Source of the DNA: Xenorhabdus szentirmaii DSM 16338
GTDB taxonomy: Bacteria; Pseudomonadota; Gammaproteobacteria; Enterobacterales; Enterobacteriaceae
Direction: 5' to 3'
DNA length: 64,000 nt
NCBI RefSeq assembly: GCF_002632585.1
Contig: NZ_NIBV01000002.1
Location: 1,566,461 to 1,630,460 of the forward strand
Both the position numbers and the translations under genes were made by a program. The notes under the pieces were generated by a model, which had not been told where the DNA came from, ran no database searches, and saw only the letters and a list, made by a program, of their open reading frames with translations. Below are positions 20,320 through 33,700 of this stretch, piece by piece; within the stretch, counting starts at the first letter, position 1, and each line of letters begins with the position of its first letter.

Positions 20320-21104
20320 TTGAATTATTACTTCCCGGTTGGCTGGCAGGGATTTTATTGGCAATTTCCGCAGGCCCTCTTGGTTCTTTCGTGGTCTGGC
20401 GAAAAATGTCTTATTTTGGTGACACGTTGGCGCATGCTTCATTACTTGGTGTAGCATTTGGTTTTTTACTGCATCTAGATACTTTTTATGTCGTGATTGC
20501 CGTTACACTGATATTAGCGGTGATTTTAGTCTGGCTCGAAAAACGCCCGCAATTGGCGGTTGACACATTACTGGGTATTCTGGCTCACAGCGCGCTATCT
20601 CTGGGTTTGGTCGTTGTCAGCTTCATGACCAACGTACGGGTCGATATGATGTCATATTTGTTCGGGGATTTGCTGTCCGTCACTTATGAAGATCTCGTCT
20701 TGATTGCAATAGGTGTTGCAATTGTGACCGGGTTATTGATATGGCAATGGCGTGCGTTATTGTCAATGACAGTCAGCCAAGATTTGGCATTTGTTGACGG
20801 GATTAAAATCCAGCGCCTCAGGATATTATTAATGTTAGTGACGGCATTAACCATTGGTCTGGCGATGAAATTCGTTGGTGCGTTAATCATCACTTCCCTG
20901 CTGATCATTCCTGCTGCAACTGCCCGCCGCTTTTCACGTACACCAGAACAAATGGCGGTTTTTGCCATTATTGTCGGGATGCTTTCTGTGACGGGAGGGT
21001 TGACATTATCAGCATTTTATAACACACCAGCCGGGCCTTCTGTTGTGCTTTGTGCCGCTATGTTATTCGCGTTGAGTCTGACGAGTAAAGCAACAGCAAA
21101 CTAA
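20316..21104 (+). CDS. znuB: Zinc ABC transporter, membrane permease
   Basis: Inner-membrane channel of the ZnuABC importer. 262 residues with about seven or eight hydrophobic helices; ABC-3 family features include [17 protein letters not shown] near the N-terminus and the [22 protein letters not shown] helix around 185-205. ATGA overlap with znuC indicates translational coupling. Convergent with ruvB. Confidence 0.95.
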   Translation: MIELLLPGWLAGILLAISAGPLGSFVVWRKMSYFGDTLAHASLLGVAFGFLLHLDTFYVVIAVTLILAVILVWLEKRPQLAVDTLLGILAHSALSLGLVVVSFMTNVRVDMMSYLFGDLLSVTYEDLVLIAIGVAIVTGLLIWQWRALLSMTVSQDLAFVDGIKIQRLRILLMLVTALTIGLAMKFVGALIITSLLIIPAATARRFSRTPEQMAVFAIIVGMLSVTGGLTLSAFYNTPAGPSVVLCAAMLFALSLTSKATAN

Positions 21105-21118
21105 TCTTTATCCTTTAA

Positions 21119-21212
21119 CAGCCTTCGCTCTTTCAGAGAAAAAGGCTGCTATTGGCATTCCAAAGACAATGAACAAGGGCTATAGCAAATTTGCTATAGC
21201 CCTTGTTCATTG
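21119..21212. terminator. znuB/ruvB convergent intergenic hairpins, including a 46-bp perfect palindrome
   Basis: Two structures. CAGCCTT/AAGGCTG arms at 21119-21125 and 21142-21148 form a loose hairpin after znuB. Then 21167-21212 is a perfect palindrome with two 23-base arms and no spacer (it begins CAATGAACAAGGGCTATAG and mirrors). It can end transcription from both sides or extrude a cruciform; no T-tract follows it. Confidence 0.75.
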
Positions 21213-21334
21213 ATGTGCCCCACCCTCATTATGGAGAGTGCAGATTGTGGACAGTGCCGAATTTGTTTTTTTATCCACTTTTCTGGCTTATGAACTCTTT
21301 TATGGCTCAATAGGTTATAAACTAACGGGCAAAT

Positions 21335-22342
21335 TTACTCATTTTCTTTACTTAAACCAAAATGCCGATAAGCATGATTCGTCGCAATTCGGCCTCGCGG
21401 TGTTCTCTGGATAAACCCTTGCTGGATCAAAAATGGCTCGAGGACATCTTCAATGGTTTCCCGCTCTTCACCAATCGCCGCGGCCAAGTTATCCAGCCCG
21501 ACCGGCCCGCCCATAAATTTATCAATAATGGCAACCAGCAACTTACGGTCAAGGTAATCAAACCCTGCTGAGTCAACGTTCAGCATATTGAGAGCCTGAG
21601 CGGCAATATCACTGTTCACTGAACCATTGCCCTTGACCTCAGCGAAATCACGTACACGGCGCAATAAACGGTTTGTAATGCGGGGCGTGCCACGGGAACG
21701 CATTGCGATTTGCCTTGCCCCGTCTTCAGAAATATCCAATCCCATATAGTGGGCGCTGCGGGAAACAATGCTTTGCAAATCATCGACATTGTAAAATTCG
21801 AGCCGTTGTACGATACCGAACCGGTCGCGCAATGGTGAAGTTAAAGAACCCGCTCGTGTAGTCGCGCCAACCAAAGTAAACGGAGGAAGATCAATCTTGA
21901 TGGAACGGGCGGCAGGCCCTTCCCCAATCATGATATCGAGCTGGTAATCTTCCATCGCAGGATAGAGGATCTCTTCCACAACGGGGGATAAACGGTGGAT
22001 TTCATCAATGAACAGAACATCATGAGGTTCCAGATTGGTCAGCATGGCCGCGAGATCACCGGCCTTTTCCAATACAGGGCCCGATGTTGTACGGAGATTA
22101 ACCCCCATTTCATTTGCAACAATATTTGCCAATGTGGTTTTACCCAATCCCGGGGGACCAAAAATCAATAAATGATCCAGTGCATCACCGCGCTGACGTG
22201 CCGCCTGAATAAAAATTTCCATCTGTTCGCAAACGTGGGGTTGCCCGACATATTCAGACAAAAATTTTGGCCGGATAGCGCGATCAATGGCTTCATCATC
22301 TTGCAGAACCCCTGCTGAAACCAAACGGTCAGCTTCAATCAT
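21335..22342 (-). CDS. ruvB: Holliday junction branch migration helicase RuvB
   Basis: AAA+ hexameric motor that, with RuvA, drives branch migration of Holliday junctions during recombinational repair. 335 residues from ATG 22342 (AGGAG seven bases upstream); a GTG one codon earlier is less well spaced. Walker [10 protein letters not shown], Walker [10 protein letters not shown], sensor region [20 protein letters not shown] and the C-terminal winged-helix domain ([16 protein letters not shown]) are visible. Thirteen codon-scale bases after ruvA on the same strand, forming ruvAB. Confidence 0.97.
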   Translation of the reverse strand: MIEADRLVSAGVLQDDEAIDRAIRPKFLSEYVGQPHVCEQMEIFIQAARQRGDALDHLLIFGPPGLGKTTLANIVANEMGVNLRTTSGPVLEKAGDLAAMLTNLEPHDVLFIDEIHRLSPVVEEILYPAMEDYQLDIMIGEGPAARSIKIDLPPFTLVGATTRAGSLTSPLRDRFGIVQRLEFYNVDDLQSIVSRSAHYMGLDISEDGARQIAMRSRGTPRITNRLLRRVRDFAEVKGNGSVNSDIAAQALNMLNVDSAGFDYLDRKLLVAIIDKFMGGPVGLDNLAAAIGEERETIEDVLEPFLIQQGFIQRTPRGRIATNHAYRHFGLSKENE

Positions 22343-22358
22343 CACTCAACTCCTGCAA

Positions 22359-22985
22359 TTACAAAGCTGCACGAAGCGCTTCACGTATCAGCGTTTCACA
22401 ATCTGCGCCCGGTTTCGCCACTTTGCTCACCATCCGGCTGGCTTCTTGTGGTTTATAGCCCAAAGAAACCAATGCTGCCGCAGCTTCTGCTTCAATATCA
22501 GCATCAGAATTCTTTTGGTTGGCGGTCGCCGGCAAATTGATGTCATTACTTTGATTACTTTGATTAAAGAGATCACCATTCAGGCCTTTAAAGCGATCTT
22601 TCATTTCTACCACCAGTCTTTCAGCCGTTTTTTTACCGACTCCCGGCAGTTTAACCAATGATGAGATGGATTCTTGCTCAATCGCCATTACAAATTGCTG
22701 GGCAGACATACCAGAAAGGATAGCCAGTGCCAATTTTGGCCCGACACCATTGACCTTAATCAGCTCACGGAAGAGCGCCCGTTCCTGCTTATCATTAAAG
22801 CCATATAACAACTGGGCATCTTCACGTACAATAAATTGTGTAAATAAGATAGCTTCTTGACCAATCTCAGGCAGTTCATAAAAACAGGTCATTGGCATAT
22901 GAACTTCATAACCGACACCGTTAGTTTCCAATAAAACCAATGGCGGCTGTTTTTCCAATACAGTTCCTCTTAAACGCCCTATCAC
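22359..22985 (-). CDS. ruvA: Holliday junction DNA-binding protein RuvA
   Basis: Tetramer that holds the four-way junction open and loads RuvB. 208 residues versus 203 in E. coli: OB fold (1-64), two helix-hairpin-helix motifs ([16 protein letters not shown] and [15 protein letters not shown]), a linker with a Gln/Asn/Ser-rich stretch ([10 protein letters not shown], about 141-150), and the RuvB-contacting C-terminal three-helix domain ([12 protein letters not shown]). Separated from upstream ruvC by a terminator. Confidence 0.96.
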   Translation of the reverse strand: MIGRLRGTVLEKQPPLVLLETNGVGYEVHMPMTCFYELPEIGQEAILFTQFIVREDAQLLYGFNDKQERALFRELIKVNGVGPKLALAILSGMSAQQFVMAIEQESISSLVKLPGVGKKTAERLVVEMKDRFKGLNGDLFNQSNQSNDINLPATANQKNSDADIEAEAAAALVSLGYKPQEASRMVSKVAKPGADCETLIREALRAAL

Positions 22986-23034
22986 TGTTTACCCCCTGAA
23001 AATAAAAATAAATCGTTCCGCTAGCTTATAGCAC

Positions 23035-23059
23035 AAAAAAAGCTGGACGTATATCCAGC
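23035..23059 (-). terminator. Terminator between ruvC and ruvA
   Basis: Minus-strand stem GCTGGA/TCCAGC with a 6-base loop followed by seven T. It implies that ruvC ends here and ruvAB has its own promoter in the remaining short gap. Confidence 0.85.
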
Positions 23060-23065
23060 ATTCAA

Positions 23066-23587
23066 TTATTTCAAACGCCCTCGCGTTAAATTTAATCTTG
23101 CATCCCCAACCCGCAACAAATTTTGGCTGAGATGGCAATGCGTAATGGCGATAGCCAGAGCATCGGCAGCATCTGCCTGTGGATTGGCCGACAGCTTCAA
23201 CATTGAGCGTACCATATGCTGGATCTGGCTTTTTTCCGCCGCACCGGTGCCTACCACGGTCTGCTTCACCTGACGGGCTGCATATTCAAAGACCGGAATA
23301 GTCTGGTTCGCCGCAGCAACAATGGCGACGCCACGGGCTTGCCCCAATTTCAGGGCTGAATCCGGATTTTTTGCCATGAAAACCTGCTCTATCGCAAAGG
23401 CATCAGGCTGGAATTGCGTGATGATTTCAGTCACGCCCGCATAAATTCTTTGCAAACGGCTGGGCAAATCATCTACTTTTGTTCGAATGCAACCGCTGCC
23501 AATATAGATAAGTTGCCGTCCTTGCTGACGGATAACACCATATCCCGTCACTCTGGAGCCGGGATCAATACCAAGGATAATCGCCAT
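23066..23587 (-). CDS. ruvC: Holliday junction resolvase RuvC
   Basis: Dimeric Mg2+-dependent endonuclease that cuts Holliday junctions symmetrically. 173 residues, the E. coli length. The RNase H-like active site shows IDPGSRVTG (first Asp), AIEQVF (Glu), and the C-terminal [13 protein letters not shown] (two Asp). Same strand as ruvAB, but separated by a terminator. Confidence 0.96.
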   Translation of the reverse strand: MAIILGIDPGSRVTGYGVIRQQGRQLIYIGSGCIRTKVDDLPSRLQRIYAGVTEIITQFQPDAFAIEQVFMAKNPDSALKLGQARGVAIVAAANQTIPVFEYAARQVKQTVVGTGAAEKSQIQHMVRSMLKLSANPQADAADALAIAITHCHLSQNLLRVGDARLNLTRGRLK

Positions 23588-23657
23588 ATCGACTTATTCA
23601 CCTAGTCTTCGCCTAGTCATCACCTAGATATGTGCCATATGATATGGGATAAAACGT

Positions 23658-23762
23658 TAGAGAAAGCGCTCTTACCCGTCATCTTTCAAGTTGCAGCTTT
23701 GCTGGCCGCATCTTGAAATCCAATGAAAATCCACTGGGTATACAGCAGAAGCACTTTCTCTA
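23658..23762. repeat. MITE-like palindromic repeat between ruvC and yebC
   Basis: About 105 bases bounded by imperfect 13-base inverted repeats (TAGAGAAAGCGCT and AGCACTTTCTCTA, one mismatch). Nested inside are TTTCAAG/CTTGAAA arms around TTGCAGCTTTGCTGG, and ACCC/GGGT. A degenerate relative of the inner part occurs at 60885-60945. No coding capacity. Confidence 0.6.
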
Positions 23763-23783
23763 CGCTGTGAACCCTGACGTTAA

Positions 23784-24527
23784 TTACAGCAAGGCTGCAA
23801 CTTCATCAGAAATTTCACCATTGTGATAAACTTCTTGCACATCATCAGAATCTTCAAGCATATCGATCAGACGAAGTAATTTAGGTGCAGTATCCGCATC
23901 CAATTCTGCCTTGGTGGATGGGATCATGGAAACTTCAGCCGAATCCGCCTTGAAGCCCGCGGCATCCAGCGCATCTTTAACTTCTCCGAAAGACTCCGGA
24001 GTAGTATAGACATCAATCGCGCCATCTTCATAAGTTTCAACGTCGTCAGCACCCGCTTCCAACGCAGCTTCCATGACGGCATCTTCATCCAGGCCCGGTG
24101 CGTAGGAAATGACCCCTTTTTTGGTGAACAGATAAGAAACCGAGCCGTCTGTACCCAAGTTACCGCCGGTTTTGGTGAACGCATGGCGAACTTCAGAAAC
24201 AGTACGGTTGCGGTTATCACTCAAGCATTCAACCATTACCGCTGTACCACCCGGACCGTAACCTTCATAGATGATGGTTTCCATGTTATCTGCTTCATCA
24301 TTCCCAACACCACGGGCAATCGCGCGATTCAGCGTATCGCGGGTCATGTTGTTGGACAAAGCTTTATCGACTGCTGCACGCAAACGAGGGTTAGAAGCCG
24401 GATCACCACCGCCCAGACGCGCTGCTGTAACCAATTCACGGATAACTTTGGTGAAAATTTTACCGCGTTTTGCATCCTGCGCAGCTTTGCGGTGTTTGGT
24501 ATTGGCCCATTTACTATGACCTGCCAT
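23784..24527 (-). CDS. yebC: YebC/PmpR-family protein (TACO1-like)
   Basis: 247 residues; family hallmark N-terminus [26 protein letters not shown] and [18 protein letters not shown] are visible. Family members have been described as transcriptional regulators and, more recently, as ribosome-associated factors that relieve stalling at proline-rich stretches; which role applies here cannot be seen. Follows nudB and aspS on the same strand with 30 bases between nudB and yebC, as in E. coli. Confidence 0.95.
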   Translation of the reverse strand: MAGHSKWANTKHRKAAQDAKRGKIFTKVIRELVTAARLGGGDPASNPRLRAAVDKALSNNMTRDTLNRAIARGVGNDEADNMETIIYEGYGPGGTAVMVECLSDNRNRTVSEVRHAFTKTGGNLGTDGSVSYLFTKKGVISYAPGLDEDAVMEAALEAGADDVETYEDGAIDVYTTPESFGEVKDALDAAGFKADSAEVSMIPSTKAELDADTAPKLLRLIDMLEDSDDVQEVYHNGEISDEVAALL

Positions 24528-24557
24528 GAATATATCTCCGATAAAACGTCTTGTAGA

Positions 24558-24992
24558 CTAAATAACAAATTCTTCAATTGCCTGCCGATTGCTCCACGAC
24601 TTGGTCAGCGCAGCGGCCTCTTCAGCCACCAGCCATTGGTAAGCCAGATGTTCAGTCAGCAGGATCACACGTTCTTCAGGTAACGCCAGTGAGAACCAAT
24701 GTTCTTTATTACGCGTGATCCCCGGCGCATATCGATATCTTAGATGTGAGAAAATCTCATAATAGAGGCTGCATTGACAATCCATCAGTTCAAGATTTTC
24801 GTTGACAATGTCAACGCCTATCTCTTCCTGTACTTCGCGCAACGCAGCTTCCTTCGGTGTTTCTCCCTCTTCAAGGCTCCCCGTTACGGATTGCCAGAAT
24901 TCAGGATCATCCCGTCGCTGTAACATCAGCACCCTTTTGCTGTCAAAGGCATAAATCATAACCAGCACAGATTCAGGGCGCTTGTAAGCCAT
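24558..24992 (-). CDS. nudB: Dihydroneopterin triphosphate diphosphatase
   Basis: Nudix hydrolase that removes pyrophosphate from dihydroneopterin triphosphate, an early folate step. 144 residues. The Nudix box is complete, with GSLEEGE, the REVQEEIG core and hydrophobic spacing. Start overlaps the aspS stop by one base (TAATG), implying translational coupling. Confidence 0.94.
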   Translation of the reverse strand: MAYKRPESVLVMIYAFDSKRVLMLQRRDDPEFWQSVTGSLEEGETPKEAALREVQEEIGVDIVNENLELMDCQCSLYYEIFSHLRYRYAPGITRNKEHWFSLALPEERVILLTEHLAYQWLVAEEAAALTKSWSNRQAIEEFVI

Positions 24993-26761
24993 TATTCGCT
25001 CTCTTTTTTAACTACTGAAATTGCCAGTTCTTCCAGTGATGCGGGATTAGCTAAACTTGGTGCATCGGTCATCAGACATGACGCTGCCGTTGTTTTCGGG
25101 AAAGCAATCACATCACGAATATTATCTGTATCGGTCAGCAACATGACGAGGCGATCCAAACCAAAAGCCAGGCCGGCATGCGGAGGAGTACCGTATTTCA
25201 GGGCATTCAATAAGAAGCCAAATTTTTCCTGCTGTTCCTGCTCACTGATGCCCAAAATACGGAATACAGCCTGCTGCATATCATTACGGTGGATACGAAC
25301 AGAGCCACCGCCCACTTCATAGCCATTGATAACCATGTCGTAAGCGTTTGCGATAGCGGATTCCGGATTGTTTTCCAATTCAGGGGCTGACAGATTACTC
25401 GGAGAGGTAAATGGATGATGCATTGCCGTCAATCCGCCTTCTCCGTTATCTTCAAACATAGGGAAATCAACAACCCAAAGGGGTTTCCAGGCTGCCAGAT
25501 CGGTGATGTTCAAATCACGGCCCAGTTTCAGGCGCAATGCTCCCATTGCATCGGTAACCACATTTTTCTTGTCAGCACCGAAGAACAGAATATCACCATC
25601 CTGCGCATTGGTACGGGACAACAGGCCTTCAACCACCTCAGCAGACAGGAACTTAGCAATCGGGCTTTGTACCCCTTCCAAGCCCGCGGCACGATTGTTG
25701 ACTTTCATCCATGCCAAACCTTTCGCGCCATAAATGCCGACAAATTTACCATATTCATCAATTTGCTTACGGCTCAACTCTGCCCCGCCGTGAACACAAA
25801 TCGTGGCAACACGGCCTTTCGGGTTATTGGCAGGCTCAGCAAAAACAGCAAACTCCACATCTTTAACCAGATCAGCAACGTCCACCAATTCCAGAGGGTT
25901 GCGCAAATCGGGTTTATCCGAACCAAAGCGACGCATCGCTTCTGCGAATGTCATGATTGGGAAATTGCCCAAATCAACACCCCGAACTTCCTGCCACAAT
26001 TCACGGATCATTTTTTCCATGATTTCGCGCACTTGTTCAGATGTCATAAACGAGGTTTCAACATCTATCTGAGTGAATTCAGGCTGGCGATCTGCGCGCA
26101 GGTCTTCATCGCGGAAACACTTAACAATCTGGTAATAACGGTCAAAGCCGGACATCATCAGCAATTGTTTGAAAAGCTGCGGAGACTGGGGCAGTGCGTA
26201 AAATTCACCTTTATGAACGCGGCTTGGCACCAAATAGTCACGCGCACCTTCCGGAGTTGCCTTAGTCAGCATCGGCGTTTCCACATCAAGGAAACCTGCA
26301 TTATCCATGAAACGACGAACAAAGCTGGTGATTTTCGCACGCGTTTTCAAACGCTGCGACATCTCAGGACGGCGCAGGTCAAGGTAGCGATATTTCAGGC
26401 GCTGTTCTTCGCTGTTATTCTGGTTGCTGTCCAGTGGCAATGGCTCGGAACGGTTAAAAATCATCAGGCTTTCTGCGAAAACTTCGATTTCACCGGTGGC
26501 CATATCTTTATTGATTTGGCTATCAGGGCGTGCACGCACAATTCCTGTAATTTGAATACAAAATTCATTACGCAGTTCAGACACCTGAGCAAAAGCCTCT
26601 TTTTTGTCTGGATCAAAGAATACTTGAACGATACCTTCACGATCTCGCATATCAATAAAGATCAAACCACCCAAGTCACGACGACGGTTTACCCATCCAC
26701 ACAGGGTTACTTTTTGGCCTTCATGGGCTAGGCTCAATTGCCCACAATAATTAGTACGCAT
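24992..26761 (-). CDS. aspS: Aspartyl-tRNA synthetase
   Basis: Class II synthetase charging tRNA-Asp. 589 residues. N-terminal OB-fold anticodon-binding domain (about 1-110), motif 2 region [16 protein letters not shown], bacterial-specific GAD insertion (about 280-420), and motif 3 [12 protein letters not shown] near the C-terminus. First gene of aspS-nudB-yebC. A long open frame on the opposite strand (25415-26731) is a codon-composition shadow of this gene. Confidence 0.97.
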   Translation of the reverse strand: MRTNYCGQLSLAHEGQKVTLCGWVNRRRDLGGLIFIDMRDREGIVQVFFDPDKKEAFAQVSELRNEFCIQITGIVRARPDSQINKDMATGEIEVFAESLMIFNRSEPLPLDSNQNNSEEQRLKYRYLDLRRPEMSQRLKTRAKITSFVRRFMDNAGFLDVETPMLTKATPEGARDYLVPSRVHKGEFYALPQSPQLFKQLLMMSGFDRYYQIVKCFRDEDLRADRQPEFTQIDVETSFMTSEQVREIMEKMIRELWQEVRGVDLGNFPIMTFAEAMRRFGSDKPDLRNPLELVDVADLVKDVEFAVFAEPANNPKGRVATICVHGGAELSRKQIDEYGKFVGIYGAKGLAWMKVNNRAAGLEGVQSPIAKFLSAEVVEGLLSRTNAQDGDILFFGADKKNVVTDAMGALRLKLGRDLNITDLAAWKPLWVVDFPMFEDNGEGGLTAMHHPFTSPSNLSAPELENNPESAIANAYDMVINGYEVGGGSVRIHRNDMQQAVFRILGISEQEQQEKFGFLLNALKYGTPPHAGLAFGLDRLVMLLTDTDNIRDVIAFPKTTAASCLMTDAPSLANPASLEELAISVVKKESE

Positions 26762-27032
26762 ACAATATCCTTTTACTCAGCTCATTGTGCTTTCTGCTGC
26801 GGAAATTTTGGCATTGTTCTTTTTTAGGAAGAATTGTCAAAAAAAGATAGCCATTATACTGGAAATTCTAACCGGAGATAAGGCCATAACTTCGTTCTTA
26901 ACAAGACAATTTTTTCTTATCCGATAATATTCATAGAATTAACCATTGAATACTACAATTTATAGCGACAGTTTCATTTTTGGGGTTTATCATCATTCCG
27001 CCGTTTTTTGGGTTAGGCAATGGAGTTAAAAA

Positions 27033-27431
27033 ATGGTTAGCTCGCTTTACATCGTTTTGGGTGCACTGTTGTTGATTAAGCTATCTTTGGATGTCGTCAA
27101 ATTAAGAACACAATACCGGGTAGCTCATGGCGATGGTGGTTTTTACGAATTGCAAACCGCCATTCGGGTTCATGGCAACGCAGTTGAATACATTCCAATT
27201 TCGATGCTTTTATTGGTAATGATGGAAATGAATGGCGCTGCTGTCTGGATGTTGCATATTTGTGGGTTAGTCCTGCTGTCCGGCAGATTACTGCACTATT
27301 TTGGTTTGCGTCATCGTGAGATGCAGTGGCGGCGGATGGGAATGGCTGCAACCTACATATCAATGTCCATAATGATTATCATCAATATTTATTATTTACC
27401 GTGGGAGCAGATTTTCTCTCTTTACATATAA
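27033..27431 (+). CDS. yecN: MAPEG-family inner-membrane protein YecN
   Basis: 132 residues with three or four hydrophobic helices, and the MAPEG features of a polar RTQYRVAHGDGGF segment followed by RVHGNAVEYIP. The family includes glutathione-dependent membrane enzymes; bacterial YecN has no established substrate. Colinear with E. coli yecN-cmoA-cmoB (yecDE are not present here). Confidence 0.9.
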   Translation: MVSSLYIVLGALLLIKLSLDVVKLRTQYRVAHGDGGFYELQTAIRVHGNAVEYIPISMLLLVMMEMNGAAVWMLHICGLVLLSGRLLHYFGLRHREMQWRRMGMAATYISMSIMIIINIYYLPWEQIFSLYI

Positions 27432-27526
27432 CTTGACAAGAACCTGTCCAGACAGATTGCAGCTTGCCGCAAGGCAATAAAAACAAATCCACAGGAGCGT
27501 TCCCCCAATTCATACTGTCATTATCT

Positions 27527-27551
27527 CCAAAGCAGTATCATGCTGCTTTGG
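27527..27551. other. Hairpin between yecN and cmoA
   Basis: 9-bp perfect stem CCAAAGCAG/CTGCTTTGG with a 7-base loop, 85 bases before cmoA. It has no T-tract, so it is a weak terminator candidate or a leader structure. Confidence 0.4.
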
Positions 27552-27602
27552 GAATTCCATTGATTATCCCTTTCTGCCTTTTCTTGCATTCTGTTAGAAT
27601 AG

Positions 27603-29377
<1,775 letters not shown>

Positions 29378-29427
29378 CATTTTTTTGTCTTGGCGCTTTT
29401 TTCCTGAGTCAGGATATTGAAAGTGCC

Positions 29428-29465
29428 GAAAGTGTGAATTGCCCTCATTCGCAGTTCACACTTTC
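29428..29465. terminator. Hairpin between convergent cmoB and cutC
   Basis: 11-bp perfect stem GAAAGTGTGAA/TTCACACTTTC with a 16-base loop, and an alternative outer pairing with TATTGAAAGTG at 29415-29425. Located centrally between converging genes; no strong T-tract. Confidence 0.5.
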
Positions 29466-29535
29466 AATACCTCATCCTAGAGTCAGTATCTAATCCGAAG
29501 TCAATATGTCAACCTTTCCTGTCTCAGGTAACTCC

Positions 29536-30288
29536 CTAATTTTTCCGTTTAATCAGGCTGATAATCCCTTTCATCGATTCAACTAGCTGCCCATCAACGC
29601 TGTAGTGAGAATACTCATCCAAATCACGGTCGTCCGAACTCATTGTCACGCCAGCTTTCCGATATTTCATGGAAGAAGGGACTATTTTGCCTGCTGAACT
29701 GTGAACTTCTACCATCCCATTTTCCAGAAACTTGCTGATGTTGCTGACTCTGACACCCGCTCCGGGCATAATGATTGGTCCCTGACTGGCTTGAACCAAT
29801 TCTTTCAATAAAGGTAACCCCATCTCGGCATTTTGCTGCTGACCAGAGGTCAGAATGCGCTGAACACCAAGCTCAGTGAGTTGTTGCAATGCAACATGGG
29901 GATCAAAACACATGTCAAAAGCACGATGAAAAGTGACTGCCATATCCCCTGACAGTGACATCAATTGCCTCATGCGGAGTCTGTCAATATGACCCTCTTC
30001 ATTCAGTACCCCGAAAACGACACCAGGAAATCCCATGTCACGGATACGGGCAACATCATTCTTCATGACCTGAAAATCGGATTCGTTGTAACAAAAATCG
30101 CCTCCCCTTGGTCGTACAATCGGATGTACAGGTATAGATAATCGTTGCAGTGCCTGTTGCAACGCACCAAAACTGGGAGTGACTCCTCCATCCAATGGGC
30201 TTGTACTCAATTCAATACGATCAGCGCCAGCTTCCTGCGCAACCAAAGCACAACTTATGCTATAGCAGCAAATTTCCAGCTTCATCAT
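29536..30288 (-). CDS. cutC: CutC-family protein (copper homeostasis)
   Basis: TIM-barrel cytoplasmic protein, 250 residues, alignable to E. coli CutC throughout: LEICCYS at the N-terminus, [20 protein letters not shown], and the VHSSAG motif near the C-terminus. It has been linked to copper tolerance, but its biochemical role is unsettled. In E. coli it is adjacent to yecM; here a 20.5-kb NRPS gene separates them. Confidence 0.93.
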   Translation of the reverse strand: MMKLEICCYSISCALVAQEAGADRIELSTSPLDGGVTPSFGALQQALQRLSIPVHPIVRPRGGDFCYNESDFQVMKNDVARIRDMGFPGVVFGVLNEEGHIDRLRMRQLMSLSGDMAVTFHRAFDMCFDPHVALQQLTELGVQRILTSGQQQNAEMGLPLLKELVQASQGPIIMPGAGVRVSNISKFLENGMVEVHSSAGKIVPSSMKYRKAGVTMSSDDRDLDEYSHYSVDGQLVESMKGIISLIKRKN

Positions 30289-30740
30289 TCAAAGCCCCTT
30301 AATGTAACTCCGTAGTAGACAGTCCAGACAAATGAACTCTCCAAACCATGACCTCCCCTGATTCAGGGGCTGCGTCTTGTCCCATTCCTTATTGTATTTC
30401 GCTCCTGTTTTTCGCTGTATATTTTCACTATATGTACGTTTTCACTATATGTACGTTTTCACTATATGCATGTTTTCACCATATAGTATTAGACATGATT
30501 TTCGCTTATCACAACATCGGAAGGTTCACACAATGAAACATTAAGTGAACATTTAATACAATAAATGTTTAATTTTATTATAATCACATATGTATAATAT
30601 TAGTAAAATCAGTAACACCTTGCCAATAAAATGAACAAATATCTATTAAATCAATACATTAAAAATTAATCATGATTTCTATCACATTAAGATTTTATCT
30701 CTTGCTCCCTGAATTAAAGCTGCGGTTTCAAATTAACAAT
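30289..30740. other. Intergenic region between cutC and the szentiamide-type NRPS
   Basis: About 450 AT-rich bases without a convincing gene. Holds the cutC 5' region, a 17-base tandem repeat at 30422-30486 (separate entry), and the NRPS terminator at its right end. Confidence 0.6.
30422..30486. repeat. 17-base tandem repeat upstream of cutC
   Basis: Two perfect copies of TTTTCACTATATGTACG (30422-30438, 30439-30455), a third ending ATGCATG (30456-30472), and a partial fourth TTTTCACCATATAG (30473-30486). There are no spacers, so it is not a CRISPR. It lies 134 bases upstream of the cutC start. Confidence 0.9.
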
Positions 30741-30774
30741 AAAAAAATCCGGTGCAAACAAAACACACCGGATT
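30741..30774 (-). terminator. Rho-independent terminator of the six-module NRPS
   Basis: Minus-strand stem AATCCGGTG/CACCGGATT with an 11-base loop followed by T-rich sequence (30741-30747), 21 bases past the stop codon. It shows that the NRPS ends here as a monocistronic unit or at the end of its operon. Confidence 0.9.
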
Positions 30775-30794
30775 ATAATATCAACATTAAATAA

Positions 30795-33700
30795 TTAAAT
30801 ATTATTTACTATATTGTATTCCTCTGTACCATTATTGGCCGCCAGCGCCTTATTCATTGCCTCAACCAAACTCATTCTATTTTCATTATCCTCCATCATG
30901 CTTATATGGTTACCAGAGACAGCGATTAGCTGAAGTGATATCTCGGGTATGATATCTGCCCAGCCTAATGACGGTTCTACACTCTCAGTCTCAGGCTTTT
31001 CTTCCGTCTCTAAACCGATAACCGGCACGGGTTCTGCCGCATAAAACTGGTGCAGAATTATCGGCAATGCTGACGGTTTATAATCCATAGCTATTTGTGC
31101 ATAACGATCAATTTGCTCCCAACGTTTTGCAACCACATCAGCACTCAGGTTTGCCGGATATAATGCCAGCTCTTGTGCCGCTTCAATGAACTGCACCATG
31201 CTTAACTCATCAATTTGTTGGTGCAAGATTGCAAGCGCCCCTGAATTTTCTTTTCCTGCCTGCCAAGCAAGGCCATCAAAGAAGTGATATTTAGCCTGTT
31301 TGTGTTTTTCCTTCACAAGAGAAGGAGAATTTGTATCTATCAATCCCAGAAAATCAACCTGTTCTCCCGCATTCAACAATTTCTGCGCAATAACATATGC
31401 CAATATTCCACCAGAGGAATAGCCACTAATCCTGTATGGGCCTGTTGGTTGAACAGCTTTCATCATGATGACCATTCTATCGGCCTGTTCTTCTATCGTT
31501 GACATTGGCTCTTCGTTGATGGAAGGCCAAGGCAGCGCATAAATGGGATAGTCAGACTGAAGACACCGCGCCATCAAGAAAACATAAGAATGGTCGCCCA
31601 TACCTGTAGGAACAAAAAACAGCGGCACTCCCATTCCTTCTGACCGTATCGGTATAGCGCAACTTTGTGACCCGGACTGTGAGTCAGAGGTGATTTTCAT
31701 CGCCAGTTCAGCCAGTACCGGAAACTGAAACAACGTATTCAACGTGAGGATAATGCCCTGATTGGCGGCCAGATTGATCATTTGCGAGGCAAGCAACGAA
31801 TGCCCTCCCAAATCAAAGAAGCTGTCATGGCGGCTGATTTGTTCAATGCACAATAATTCAGACCAAATTGCTGCCAACATTATTTCAACCTTTCCTCGGG
31901 GGGCAACATAAGCCTGACGTACAAACGCCTCACCGTCTGGCATCGGCAATGCCCTACGATCTAATTTGCCGTTAGAGGTCAATGGAAAAGCCTTCAAATG
32001 CACGAAAGCCGCCGGCACCATATAGTCTGGCAAAATCGCGCTGAGATGGGTGCGCAAGCGATTTGCCAAGCCCATACTGTCTTCTGCGACGACATAAGCC
32101 ACCAGCCTTTTGTTCCCTCCTTCTTCTTGTACCAACACCACGGCATCACTGACAGCCGAATATTCTCTCAATCGAGCCTCGATTTCCCCCAATTCAATGC
32201 GAAAACCTCGGATTTTCACCTGATGATCATTGCGCCCCATAAACTCCAGATTGCCATCGGGCAGATAACGGGCCAAATCCCCGGTGCGGTACATCCGTGC
32301 ACCTGGCTTATTGCTGAATGGGTCGATAAGAAAACGTTCCGCCGTCAATTCGGGGCGATTCAGATAGCCACGCGCGACGCCAACGCCGCCAATATACAGT
32401 TCGCCCACCGCTCCCAACGGCACCGGCTGCCCTTTCGTATCCAACAGGTAAATCCGAGCATTGTCGATGGGTCGCCCGATAGGCAGTTTGTCGGTTGCTG
32501 AATAATCTGCCGGACAGTGCCAAACCGTGGCACAGATTGTTGCTTCGGTCGGGCCATAAACATTGGACAATGAGAACCGGCCACTTAGGGACTGAAAGAG
32601 TGCCGGATCGGGGGTTTCTCCCCCCAATATCAAGGTCAGTTTGAGCGTGGAGGCGGATAATTCATCAGAAATACCCCGCAATAAGGACGGCGTCAGGGAA
32701 GCATGCGTCACGGCATTCGTTTCCAAATATTGCCAAAGGCCACGCGAGTCCTGACGTACCGTTTCGTTTGGAATAACCAGACAGACACCACAACCCAATG
32801 CCATCATGATCTCCCAGGCACTGACATCAAATCCCAATGAAGCAAACTGCAATACCCTGCTGGTACTGTCAATATTAAACCGCTTGATGAGGAAGAGTGT
32901 CAGATTTACCCAGCCTTGATGCTCAACCATCACTCCTTTCGGTATTCCGGTTGAACCGGAGGTATAAATGACGTAGGCCAAATGCCGTGATGTCAAGCCG
33001 ATTATCCGTGGGTTGTTGTCCGGCTGCGCAGGCACAATATTCGGGTCAAGTACCGTCCGCCCTGCCAGAACTGTTTTTCCCAGTGCGCTAAGCCCAACAT
33101 TATCTGTCAACACCAGCACCGGATCGGCATCCGCCAAATTTTGTGCCAGACGCTCACCTGAATAGGCCGGATCCAGAGGAACATAAGCTCCACCGGCTTT
33201 TAATACTGCCAACAATCCCACGACCATCGCCGGTGACTTTGACACACAAATCACCACCCGCTGCTCCGGCCCGACACCCAATGCAATCAATTGATGAGCC
33301 AGCCGATTGGCGCGGATATTCAGTTCTGCATAACTGAGATGCTGCTCCTCATAAACTAAGGCTATGGCTTCCGGTGTATTTTCTGCTTGCCGCTCCACTA
33401 ACTGATGAATACACAATGAATCAGGATAAGGAACTGCCGTCGCGTTCCAGTTTTCCAGCAATAACCGGCGCTCTGATGGAGGCAGGATATCGATATCCCT
33501 GAGTCGCTGCTGGGGCATTGCTACCATCATCTGCAACACATTATGCAAATAACCGATATGTCTTTCTATTGTTTGTTGATCGAACAAAGCGCTGGCATAA
33601 CGCAATTCCCCGACTATCTTGTCTTCCCTTTCATACAAATTGAGTTCGAGATCAAATTTGACAACCTTTAAGTCTCTCTCAATCGGTGACACCGTCACTC

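Noticed and set aside
25415..26731. 438-codon open frame on the plus strand
   Set aside because: Entirely antisense to aspS; amino-acid composition is typical of a shadow frame and no ribosome binding site or family feature is seen.
30422..30486. Short repeat array as a CRISPR
   Set aside because: 17-base units are directly adjacent with no spacers, and no cas genes are in the window.
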